Shown in pieces: positions 1 to 6,900 of a stretch of 34,685 nucleotides of DNA. Below the pieces are notes generated by a model. It was not told where the DNA came from, ran no database searches, and saw nothing but the letters and a program-made list of their open reading frames with translations. The stretch's first letter is position 1. The number at the start of each line of letters is the position of its first letter. Source of the stretch: Candidatus Sulfotelmatobacter kueseliae (GTDB lineage: Bacteria > Acidobacteriota > Terriglobia > Terriglobales > Acidobacteriaceae). The translations under genes and the position numbers were made by a program. The stretch lies in NCBI GenBank assembly GCA_900290255.1, contig OMOD01000111.1, positions 1-34,685 of the forward strand, in the 5' to 3' direction.

Positions 1-29
1 TCCCGCGCTTCTCCCCGGATATACGCCAT

Positions 30-57
30 AAAAAATGCCCCCGCTCCCCGAGGGCAT
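30..57 (-). terminator. Probable Rho-independent terminator
   Basis: Read on the minus strand, ATGCCC (57-52) pairs with GGGCAT (40-35) across an 11-nt G-rich loop and is followed directly by a run of Ts (plus-strand A30-A35). It lies downstream of the minus-strand CGNR gene, which ends at 227, and could end that transcript. The 170 bases between hold only a weak hairpin (GCTGT/ACAGC near 151-165) and nothing else I can name. The stem is only 6 bp, so this is moderate evidence. Confidence 0.45.
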
Positions 58-226
58 CTTCTCCTTACTTTTCTGGGCCGCCTAGTGTTTCGTAACAGAC
101 TCGTTGTTTGGGCGGCTTTTCTTTTGCACAATGCGAAAGTGAGAGGCGAAGCTGTCGATAACAGCCCTCACACTCAGAACTTCAAGCTACCACGCATGCC
201 CGGGGGCCCCGGCAAGCACGCGACGC

Positions 227-871
227 CTAAGTAGACGCTTCCTTCTTTCGGCTATAGAATCGCTGGAACTTCGCACGGTTGCCGCACTTGGTCATGTCGC
301 ACCAGCGGCGGCGATGATTCTTGCTGGTATCCAGAAAAAACCACTGGCAGGTCTTCGACGCGCAGGCGCGGACGTACGCCACTTGCCGGGAGGCCAGCAG
401 GTCTGCGGCCGAGCGCGCAATCGGCCACAACGGAGCGTCGAAACCGGCGGGCAGCGCGTCAAAGCGCCACTCGAAGCCGCCGTTCTCCTCGACCAGGCGC
501 GCGTGCTCCGCCGCCGACTGCACGTACCCGTTCAGCTTGAACAAAGCCGCGGGCGGCACAGGCTTCTTGTTCACCATCGCCGCAAACACCTGGAACATCG
601 CTTCCCGCATCTCGAGGGCAGAGGCTAATACCTTTTCTGCCGCCGGCGAGCCATAGCCGCGCTCGAGCAAATCCGCCAGCGCCGGTGCGAGGACACCCGC
701 GTCCTCGCCGAACCGCGCCAGGTCGATGTAGCTCTTCAGCAGTTCCGTGGGTTGGCTGCTGAAACGATCGTCCAGTGTGTTGATGAAGTCGAGGCAAACG
801 GCGCCGGCGATCAGCTCAAACCGGGGCGGCCGGCGCCTGACGATTTTCTGGTTCGTTTTCGTATCGCCCAT
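227..871 (-). CDS. CGNR zinc-finger (ABATE-domain) regulator
   Basis: This 214-aa protein has the two-part layout of the CGNR family. Residues about 15-150 form an ABATE-like domain (FELIAGAVCLDFINTL near its start). The C-terminal zinc ribbon has Cys170, Cys175, Cys191 and Cys196 as evident ligands, in CASKTCQWFF and WCDMTKCGNRAK. Family members are treated as stress-linked transcription regulators, with the zinc finger binding DNA. It is transcribed away from an EamA exporter, and the shared spacer carries a cluster of TTAG(A/G)T motifs, so it may control itself and the exporter. That role is inferred from arrangement only. The ATG at 871 fits the family start, since the conserved region begins about 15 residues in. 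The ligand for this regulator cannot be read from the sequence. Confidence 0.88.
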   Translation of the reverse strand: MGDTKTNQKIVRRRPPRFELIAGAVCLDFINTLDDRFSSQPTELLKSYIDLARFGEDAGVLAPALADLLERGYGSPAAEKVLASALEMREAMFQVFAAMVNKKPVPPAALFKLNGYVQSAAEHARLVEENGGFEWRFDALPAGFDAPLWPIARSAADLLASRQVAYVRACASKTCQWFFLDTSKNHRRRWCDMTKCGNRAKFQRFYSRKKEAST

Positions 872-996
872 ATTAGGTCGAAAGTCCGACTTTCCGCCAT
901 CTTCCCCATTATCTAACCATTAAAATGCACTTGACAAGTTAGATGCCTGGGGCCTAACATCGACCTAACCTGCTAAACAAGTTTTGGAGGTTAGAT
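872..996. promoter_or_regulatory. Divergent promoter region with repeated TTAG(A/G)T motifs
   Basis: On the plus strand TTGACA (931-936) and TAACAT (955-960), 18 bp apart, resemble a sigma-70 promoter for the exporter. On the minus strand TTGTCA (940-935) and GATAAT, also about 18 bp apart, point at the CGNR gene, so the two promoters overlap back to back. Five or more copies of one short word lie here: TTAGGTCG 873-880, ATCTAACC 911-918, GTTAGAT 938-944, CCTAACAT 953-960, CGACCTAACC 961-970 and GGTTAGAT 989-996. Several are inverted with respect to each other and overlap promoter elements, as operator sites would. The binding protein is most simply the CGNR regulator, an inference. Confidence 0.55.
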
Positions 997-1129
997 GATG
1001 TTTTTCCACCAACCGGCGCAGATTCTGGCCCGGATTCGCAGCGGCCGTGACCAGAAAACGAAAGAAAAGCGAATGCCAGCAAGGGAGATATCCACCGCGG
1101 AGAAGATGATAAACATAGGAGGCAGGCCC

Positions 1130-2122
1130 GTGATCGTGCCCACTCGATCTCAAATCCCGGCCGCCCATCGCGCCGAAACCATCAAGCTGGCGCTGGCCTT
1201 TGCGGCGATCTGTGTCATCTGGGGCTCGACCTACCTTGCGATCCGCTATGCCGTGGAAACCATTCCGCCGCTGGTAACGGCCGGCATCAGGCACTCTATC
1301 GCGGGCGGGATTCTGCTGGCGTGGGCGTGGGCGCGCGGCTTTCGTCCGCGGCGCGAGCACTGGATTTCTGGATTCGTTTTAGGCGCGTTGTTCTTTCTGA
1401 TTGGCCACGGGTCGCTGCACTGGGCGGAGCAATACGTCGGGTCAGGACTGGCGGCGTTGCTGATCGCGACGGAGCCTATGTTTATTCTGGTGCTGGCGTG
1501 GGCCACGAGCCAGCAGCGGATCAGTCGGATCAGCGCGCTGGGCCTGGGTTTGGGCGTGGTGGGCGTGGCCCTGCTGACGCGCGCCGAACTGACGACGAAA
1601 GGCTCAAGTCTGCTCGGATTGCTGGCGGTGCTGGTGAGTTCGCTGGCGTGGTCGGCAGGCGTCGTCATCTCTCCGAAACTGAAGCTGCCCACGGACGCGC
1701 TGGGGCGCACCGCGCTCCCGACCATCTGCGGCGCGGCCATGTTGCTGATCGCTGCGGGCCTGACCGGCGAGTTCCGGGCCACGCACTGGGCAAGCATTTC
1801 GCTCAAGTCAGCATTGGGCCTGGCGTATCTCATCGTGTTTGGATCAGTGGTGGCGTTCACGGCCTACATGTGGCTGCTGCAGCGGTGTCCGCCGGCGCTG
1901 GTGGCAACGCACACCTATGCGAACCCGGTGGTCGCCGTGCTGCTGGGATGGCTGCTGGCCTCTGAGCCGCTGACGATGCGGGTGGTGTTCTCGTCAGTGG
2001 CAATTCTAGGAGCGATCGTGCTGATCCGCCGCGGAGAGCGGACCGCAACAGCGATCGGTTCTGAGGCAACAGGTCTGCCCGCGGAAGCCGAACTGCGTCC
2101 GGCGATCAGGAGGGTGTCATGA
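1130..2122 (+). CDS. EamA-family drug/metabolite exporter (DMT superfamily)
   Basis: The protein is a hydrophobic inner-membrane carrier of about 330 aa with roughly ten transmembrane helices in two EamA repeats. The first repeat opens with IWGSTYLAIRYAVETIPPL, typical of YedA/RhaT-like members. The open frame runs back to an ATG at 995, but that extension is polar and unlike the family. GTG at 1130 has a full AGGAGG at 1117-1122, seven bases upstream, and yields the normal N-terminus just before helix 1, so I chose it. The stop overlaps the next gene in an ATGA (2119-2122), implying translational coupling. DMT members export small metabolites or drugs; the substrate here is unknown. It is probably regulated through the operator-like spacer shared with the CGNR gene. 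Confidence 0.87.
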   Translation: MIVPTRSQIPAAHRAETIKLALAFAAICVIWGSTYLAIRYAVETIPPLVTAGIRHSIAGGILLAWAWARGFRPRREHWISGFVLGALFFLIGHGSLHWAEQYVGSGLAALLIATEPMFILVLAWATSQQRISRISALGLGLGVVGVALLTRAELTTKGSSLLGLLAVLVSSLAWSAGVVISPKLKLPTDALGRTALPTICGAAMLLIAAGLTGEFRATHWASISLKSALGLAYLIVFGSVVAFTAYMWLLQRCPPALVATHTYANPVVAVLLGWLLASEPLTMRVVFSSVAILGAIVLIRRGERTATAIGSEATGLPAEAELRPAIRRVS

Positions 2123-2427
2123 TCAGCCGCTTGTGGCATGGATGGACTACGCGCGAGAATGCGGACGCATATGAGCGCTTGTTGCGGGCAGAGATATTGC
2201 CGGGTATTCATCGCGTGCGCGGGTTCAAGGGAGCGGAGTTGCTGCGGCGCGACATCGAGCATGAAGTTGAATTCGTGACGATCACGCGGTTCGATTCGGT
2301 CGAAGCGCTGAAGGAGTTTGCGGGCGAAGACTACGAAGTTGCGGTCGTGCCCCCAGTAGCGCGAAAGCTCTTGTCGCGCTTCGACGCGCGATCGGCGCAC
2401 TACGAGACGGTGTTCAGGCTGGACTAG
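2119..2427 (+). CDS. Small ABM-like (dimeric alpha/beta barrel) protein
   Basis: This 102-aa protein resembles the antibiotic biosynthesis monooxygenase (ABM) / dimeric alpha-beta barrel superfamily. It has an N-terminal beta strand (ISRLWHGWT), then a helix (ENADAYERLLRAEILPGI), a strand-turn (RGFKGAELLRRD) and VEFVTITRFDSVEALKEFAG, a common ABM pattern. Such proteins are small cytoplasmic oxygenases, dehalogenases or simple binding proteins. It overlaps the exporter gene by four bases, so the two are co-transcribed and may handle the same small molecule. No catalytic residue can be assigned, so an enzyme activity should not be assumed. Confidence 0.72.
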   Translation: MISRLWHGWTTRENADAYERLLRAEILPGIHRVRGFKGAELLRRDIEHEVEFVTITRFDSVEALKEFAGEDYEVAVVPPVARKLLSRFDARSAHYETVFRLD

Positions 2428-2517
2428 GAATCTGTGCCATAGCTTTTCTTTCGCCCCTCCGGGGCTTGCCCATCTTCCACTTCGGCCCCACGGCTTGCGC
2501 CGTGGGCTGCATTCTTT

Positions 2518-2669
2518 CGCCGCTGCGCGGCTTGGAGCGGACCTGGGCGTCCACTTTTTCGGACGCGACCCAGCTATGACACCGACACCTGCAGGACTGG
2601 TTACATTTCTTCTCGCTTACCCAGGACTTCCGTCCCTTCGGGTGTGCTCAGGGCAGGCTCTGGGCTATC
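2518..2669 (+). repeat. 152-bp direct repeat, copy 1
   Basis: This segment matches 2767-2918 at a constant offset of 249 bp, with no net insertion or deletion between the two ends. Shared landmarks are GCCGCTGCGCGGCTTGG, CCACTTTTTCGGACGCGACC, CAGCTATGACACCGAC, CTTACCCAGGACTT and CAGGCTCTGGGCTATC. The two copies differ by scattered substitutions, most in the part just after CACCGAC. Confidence 0.85.
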
Positions 2670-2766
2670 CTGTGAGTCGGTTACGAAACTCGTGCCGTCC
2701 GCTAAAGCGGACTCGATTCTTCCCACTTTTGCTTTCCCGGCACTTCCGTGCCGGGCTTTCACATGC

Positions 2767-2918
2767 CGCCGCTGCGCGGCTTGGCGCGGGCCTGGTCGTC
2801 CACTTTTTCGGACGCGACCCAGCTATGACACCGACTCCCAAGGGACTCGCCACACGTCTTCTTGCTTACCCAGGACTTTCGTCCCTTCGGCTGCGCTCAG
2901 GTCAGGCTCTGGGCTATC
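2767..2918 (+). repeat. 152-bp direct repeat, copy 2
   Basis: Second copy of the segment at 2518-2669. A 97-bp stretch with two other perfect hairpins separates the copies. The end of this copy lies 72 bp before the start codon of the GT39 gene, so it probably falls within or next to that gene's promoter and leader. Confidence 0.85.
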
Positions 2919-2990
2919 ATATGCCGCCCCCTGCGGGGCTGGGGAACTGAAGCACACCGCGGAGCGTAATGCTACAGAGGGGAAGACTGC

Positions 2991-4526
2991 ATGAACACTG
3001 AACAAACCTTATCGGGGGATGGTCTCGCCACCGCAGGCAGCCAGTCGCGGGCGGACACCGCGATGCTGCTGGGAATCGCAGGCGCGGTGGCGCTGGTGCA
3101 CGTGCTGACGAACAGCCGCTACGGGTTTCATCGCGACGAACTGCAGACGCTGAGCGATGCGCTGCACCTGGATTGGGGATTCGTGGCGTATCCGCCATTC
3201 ACGCCGTTTGTGGAGCGCATCAGCCTGGGGCTGTTTGGGATCTCGCTGTTGGGGCTGCGGCTGTTCGCGGTGATCGCGCAGGCGCTGGTGATTGTGGTGG
3301 CTGGGCTGATGGCGCGGGAATTGGGCGGCGGGCGCCTGGCACAGGCGACGGCGGCGCTGGCGACCGCGCTCGCGCCCCTCGCTCTTTTCGAAAGCACGGA
3401 ATTTCAGTACACGACCTTCGATTATCTGTGGTGGGTGCTGATTGCGTATTTCGTGATTCGCCTGCTGAAGACGGAAGATCCGCGATGGTGCCTGGCCATC
3501 GGGGCGACCGTGGGTGTGGGCCTGTTGACCAAGTACACGATGTGTTTCTATGTGGCCGGAATTCTGGGCGGGTTGGCGCTGACGCAGGCGCGGCGTTTTC
3601 TTCGCAGCGGGTGGTTCTGGGGCGGGATGGCGCTGGCGTTTGTGATTTGTCTGCCAAACCTGATGTGGCAGGTGCGGCATGATTTCATCTCGTATCACTT
3701 TCTCCATCACATTCACGTGCGGGATGTGGGCGAGGGGCGGGCGGAGGGATTTCTGTACCAGCAATTCCGGATTTGCACGAATCTGTTTGCAGTGCCGTTG
3801 TGGATTGCGGGGCTGATCTGTTTCTTCCGTGACCGGCGATATCGGATGCTGGCATGGATGTATGTGATCCCGCTGGCGCTGTTCGCGGTCTCGAAGGCGC
3901 GGTTCTACTATCTGGGAGCGGCGTATCCCATGCTGATCGCGATGGGCGCAGTGGCGGGAGAGCGATGGGCCGCGACGTTGTCGCGAGCATGGCGGCGGAC
4001 GGTGGAAGGAGTATTTTTCACCGGGTTGGCGGCATGCGGGCTATATTTCGGCGCGATGATCATTCCGTTTGCCTCCAGCGGACCGCTCCGGGAATTTGCG
4101 CTCAAGAACAATGGTGATATGCGGGAGCAGATTGGCTGGGATGATCTGGTGAAGGCGGTAGCAGGGGTTCGAGATTCGCTGCCCGCTGAGCAGAGAGAGG
4201 GCGCGCGCGTGCTGGTGGGAAACTATGGCGAAGGGGGCGCGATTGAGATTCTGGGGCCGGCGTATCATTTGCCGCCGCCGATCAGCTTAACCAACTCGGC
4301 GTGGTTTCGCGGATATCCCATGCCGCCGCCAGCGACGCTGATTGTGGTGGGGTGGTCGCGGGAGCAGGCGCAGGAGACGTTCACATCATGCCGGCTGGCG
4401 GGACATAACGGGAATCGATACGGAGTAAAGAATGAGGAGAGCGGGGACCATCCGGATATTTTTGTGTGTGGTGGACCGCGTGAACCTTGGCCTGAGTTCT
4501 GGAAAGATCACCAGAGGTTTGGGTGA
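2991..4526 (+). CDS. GT39-like membrane glycosyltransferase
   Basis: The 511-aa protein looks like a member of the PMT/ArnT (GT39, PMT_2) family, which use lipid-linked sugars to glycosylate lipids or proteins on the outer face of the inner membrane. After a short polar N-terminus the first helix (residues about 25-40) leads into an acidic loop, GFHRDELQTLSDA, with the DE pair usual for the catalytic loop of this fold, followed by VAYPPFTPFVERI. Many hydrophobic helices follow to about residue 385, then a soluble C-terminal domain to the end. The start has AGAGGGGAAG just upstream. Its last ten codons (EFWKDHQRFG) are copied three times downstream in the tandem array. Acceptor and sugar donor cannot be told; it is not linked to a glycan cluster here. 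Confidence 0.82.
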   Translation: MNTEQTLSGDGLATAGSQSRADTAMLLGIAGAVALVHVLTNSRYGFHRDELQTLSDALHLDWGFVAYPPFTPFVERISLGLFGISLLGLRLFAVIAQALVIVVAGLMARELGGGRLAQATAALATALAPLALFESTEFQYTTFDYLWWVLIAYFVIRLLKTEDPRWCLAIGATVGVGLLTKYTMCFYVAGILGGLALTQARRFLRSGWFWGGMALAFVICLPNLMWQVRHDFISYHFLHHIHVRDVGEGRAEGFLYQQFRICTNLFAVPLWIAGLICFFRDRRYRMLAWMYVIPLALFAVSKARFYYLGAAYPMLIAMGAVAGERWAATLSRAWRRTVEGVFFTGLAACGLYFGAMIIPFASSGPLREFALKNNGDMREQIGWDDLVKAVAGVRDSLPAEQREGARVLVGNYGEGGAIEILGPAYHLPPPISLTNSAWFRGYPMPPPATLIVVGWSREQAQETFTSCRLAGHNGNRYGVKNEESGDHPDIFVCGGPREPWPEFWKDHQRFG

Positions 4527-4965
4527 GCTCAGTTCCTCGGTTAGGGAAAGTCAAAATCCCCACCCTCTCGCGAAAAACGCGAGAAGGGTGGGGCACCCGC
4601 CTGAGTTCGGGAACGATCACCAGAGGTTTGGGTGAGCTCGAACCAAAGAATCAGTTCTTGGTTATGGAAAGTCAAAATCCCCACCCTCTCGCAAAAAACG
4701 CGAGAAGGGTGGGGCACCCGCCTGAGCTCGGGAACGATAACCGGAGGTTTGGGTGAGCTCCAACTAAGGAATCAGTTCCTCGGTTAGGGAAGTCAAAATC
4801 CCCACCCTCTCGCAAAAAACGCGAGAAGGGTGGGGCACCCGGCTGAGTTCGGGAACGATCACCAGAGGTTTGGGTGAGCTCGAACCAAGGAATCAGTTCC
4901 CCGGTTAGGGAAAGTCAAAATCCCCACCCTCTCGCAAAAAACGCGAGAAGGGTGGGGCACCCGGC
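4492..4965 (+). repeat. Four-unit tandem array, about 121-bp period, with a hairpin in each unit
   Basis: Units begin at 4492, 4601, 4722 and 4843 (CTGAG(T/C)TC...), giving lengths of 109, 121, 121 and 122. The first unit lacks a 12-nt stretch that the others have. Each unit carries a copy of the GT39 gene's 3' end including its stop (CACCAGAGGTTTGGGTGA in units 1, 2 and 4), then GTCAAAATCCCCACCC and a hairpin. In unit 1 the hairpin is CCCCACCCTCTCGCG (4558-4572), loop AAAAA, CGCGAGAAGGGTGGGG (4578-4593), with one unpaired A. The array stops within two bases of the methyltransferase stop codon, so these hairpins lie between two convergent genes and could act as a bidirectional terminator. Confidence 0.92.
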
Positions 4966-4966
4966 T

Positions 4967-5695
4967 TCAGTCTGACCGGCGCAGGACGTAGATGGCCCAG
5001 GGTGCGATGCGGGTTTCGCTGATCCAGGGATAGGGCTCGTCGCCTTTCGCCAAAGGCCTGCGCACTTCCACAATTTGCAGTCCTGCAGCGCGATAGGTTT
5101 CAAGGTAAGACTGGTGGGGCCAGACAATATCCACCGCGGGCGAGCGGTCTTCGAAATCCGTGGTGATGATTTTCACCGGATCGCCGGGCCTGGCATGAGA
5201 GTTTTCGGGAAAGTCTCGGGTTGAAAACGAGGCCCACTCATTGAGATAAATTTCTGGCGTCGAGACGATGTTGACGAGGATTCCGTCCGGCTTGAGCAGA
5301 TCACGCAGGCCGCGAAATAAATGGACCTTCATTTCCGCGCCGGGAATGTTATCGAAGGTGAATGCCGATTGGATAAGGGCAAAACCTCGGCGCGGCAAGG
5401 AGCTCATGTCGTCGCCGGGAATGAGGCGGTAATCGCCGTGGGGATCGATGGCGCGTGCCTTCGCCACCATCTCGGCGGAGATGTCGACGCCGACAACCTC
5501 AAAGGCAAGGCCAGCAAGGAACCGGGTGGAACGGCCTGTGCCACAGCCGAAATCAAGGGCTGCAGTTCCCTTTACGTGAGCACGAAGAATCTCGGGCAAG
5601 TCGCGGAAGGCAAGATGGTAGGTGTTGGCGAATTCGAGTTTGGAATAGGCTTCGGCGCGGATGGTGTTTTCGTAGCAGTTGACGAAGTCAGTCAC
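4967..5695 (-). CDS. Class I SAM-dependent methyltransferase
   Basis: The protein has the glycine-rich SAM site LDFGCGTGRSTRFLAGL, followed by VVGVDISAEMVAKAR with the acidic residue at the end of strand 2, then DDMSSLP and FDNIPG, the usual Methyltransf_11/25 order. The C-terminal part (VDIVWPHQSYLETYRAAGLQ) resembles small-molecule methyltransferases; the substrate is unknown. The open frame extends to a GTG at 5731, but those 12 codons (MARTLLSVRTLS) are encoded by a palindrome, CGGACA-CTCC-TGTCCG, a repeat seen as non-coding elsewhere. I therefore prefer GTG at 5695, although neither start has a clear ribosome-binding site. It follows phoU closely and is probably co-transcribed with it. 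A link to phosphate signalling is not implied by the sequence. Confidence 0.85.
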   Translation of the reverse strand: MTDFVNCYENTIRAEAYSKLEFANTYHLAFRDLPEILRAHVKGTAALDFGCGTGRSTRFLAGLAFEVVGVDISAEMVAKARAIDPHGDYRLIPGDDMSSLPRRGFALIQSAFTFDNIPGAEMKVHLFRGLRDLLKPDGILVNIVSTPEIYLNEWASFSTRDFPENSHARPGDPVKIITTDFEDRSPAVDIVWPHQSYLETYRAAGLQIVEVRRPLAKGDEPYPWISETRIAPWAIYVLRRSD

Positions 5696-5738
5696 AGATA
5701 ATGTTCTCACGGACAGGAGTGTCCGCGCCACATAGTCG

Positions 5739-6461
5739 TCAGCGGTGCTGGTCGCGGCGGCGGAGGTAGTCGATGAACATCTGTTCGACGGGCTTGTCGT
5801 AAGCCATCAGGACGTGGCGGACGGTGTGTCCGCTGACGAAGTGGCAGACTTCCTCGGCGAGATTCTTGGCGTGATCGCCGGCGCGTTCGAGCGACTGGGT
5901 CATGAAGATGACCTGCAGGCTGGCCTGGCGGTGAACGTTTTCGGGATTCTCGATGTGACGCAGGAAAATGAGGTTGCGCAGGCGATCCATTTCGGCGTCG
6001 GCGCGCAGGACGTCGAGAGCCTTGCTGATTTCGCGCTCAGAAAAAGCGGAGCCACAATCGGTGAGCATTTTTTCGAGGATGGTTGCCATCTGGGTGAGAT
6101 CGCGAGTGTCCTCGGAATCGATGCGGCCGCCGGCGGCCTGGGCGCTGTTGGCAAAACTGAGCAGCAGGTCGCCGATGCGCTCCAGACCGATCATGAATTT
6201 CATGCAGGCGAGGAGCTCGCGGGCCTCGGCGGGACCGACTTCGGTGATGGCGGTGGTCACGCCGCTGTCAATTTCCATGTCGAGGGTGTCGAGATCGCGC
6301 TCGCGCTGGCGCAAGGAATTGAGCAGAGAGTTGGATCCGGTGGCGATGCCTTCGGCAGCGGCAGCGGCTGCTTCCTTGGCCAACTGGCAGGCTTCCACGG
6401 TGCGGCGCACGATGTAGTGATGCGCCGGTTCCGGTTCGGAGTTCTGAATGGCCGTGCTCAT
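5739..6461 (-). CDS. phoU: PhoU-type phosphate signalling regulator
   Basis: The 240-aa protein is all-helical, with two copies of the PhoU domain. The first holds ECMKF-like helices and GLERIGDLLLSFANSA; the second holds SLERAGDHAKNLAEEVCHFV. These correspond to the paired E-x-x-x-D metal-binding helices of the family. PhoU damps PhoR kinase activity and Pst transport when phosphate is plentiful. The frame runs up to 6551, but ATG at 6461 with GGAG about seven bases upstream gives a family-like start (MSTAIQNSEPEP). It is downstream of phoB-phoR on the same strand but separated by 439 bp, so it may have its own promoter. No pstSCAB genes are in the window. Confidence 0.92.
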   Translation of the reverse strand: MSTAIQNSEPEPAHHYIVRRTVEACQLAKEAAAAAAEGIATGSNSLLNSLRQRERDLDTLDMEIDSGVTTAITEVGPAEARELLACMKFMIGLERIGDLLLSFANSAQAAGGRIDSEDTRDLTQMATILEKMLTDCGSAFSEREISKALDVLRADAEMDRLRNLIFLRHIENPENVHRQASLQVIFMTQSLERAGDHAKNLAEEVCHFVSGHTVRHVLMAYDKPVEQMFIDYLRRRDQHR

Positions 6462-6900
6462 GAGAGTCTCCGCCGGGCGGGAACGCGGGCGACGAGGAGA
6501 TCGGGTGCGGCCGTCGTCGCGGTTCTGCCTTTCATGGGATTGGATGGCCAACGCCTAAGCATAGGTTGTTCCTGTGGACATGGTGGTTAATAAGCTGTGA
6601 ATTTTCGGTTATTTTTCGATGCCCGCCTGGTGCAAAGTGCATGGTCAGAAACTATTGTCGGACAACACGAAACAAAAGCAAAGAAAATTTGGGGAGCAGT
6701 GGTCACCGGTCAGTGGTTAGTCGCGTCGCAGTCTCAGAATCTTCACTGCCCTGCTTCGCGGACTTCGCGGCTTTTCTTTGCGAGCTTTGCGGTAGGAGAT
6801 CTTAAAACCGCAAAGGGCGCGAAGGAGTCGTCTGGAAACTCAATCGACACCACTACCGAATCAGGGGGGATAGGATCCGGCCCACTGTCTCTCGGTGGGC
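6462..6900. repeat. Gene-free spacer with an AACCGCAAAGGGCGCG-type repeat
   Basis: No gene is supportable between phoR and phoU. Around 6757-6822 the sequence is rich in repeats of the TTCGCGG / CTTTGCG type, ending in AAAACCGCAAAGGGCGCGAA. The same word, ACCGCAAAGGGCGCGGA, recurs at about 20478-20500 after the RND gene. This is a dispersed non-coding repeat; its role is unknown. The part next to phoU (6462-6600) presumably holds that gene's promoter, but I cannot pick out convincing -35 and -10 boxes. Confidence 0.55.

Larger units (their letters stand above)
2428..2990. repeat. Gene-free spacer packed with short palindromes
   Basis: I see no credible gene in this 560-bp spacer; the open frames here are made of repeats. 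It holds perfect hairpins one after another: GCCCC/GGGGC (2453-2465), CCCACGGC-TTGC-GCCGTGGG (2487-2506), GTCCGCTAAAGCGGAC (2697-2712), CCCGGCAC-TTCC-GTGCCGGG (2736-2755), GCCGC/GCGGC near 2520 and 2769, and GCCCC/GGGGC near 2929-2942. It also contains two copies of a 152-bp segment (separate entries). Confidence 0.8.

Noticed and set aside
2495..2994. Open frames of 116-151 codons on the plus strand
   Set aside because: They are built from hairpin repeats and a 152-bp duplication, with no recognisable domain and no ribosome-binding site.
4432..4756. Short plus-strand proteins with KNARRVGHPPE-type repeats
   Set aside because: They are translations of the tandem hairpin array after the GT39 stop codon.
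4492..4965. CRISPR-like array of direct repeats
   Set aside because: The whole 121-bp unit repeats, including what would be spacers, there are no unique spacers, and no cas genes are nearby.
5696..5731. Twelve-codon N-terminal extension of the methyltransferase
   Set aside because: It is encoded by a CGGACA-CTCC-TGTCCG palindrome and has no ribosome-binding site; kept as an alternative start only.
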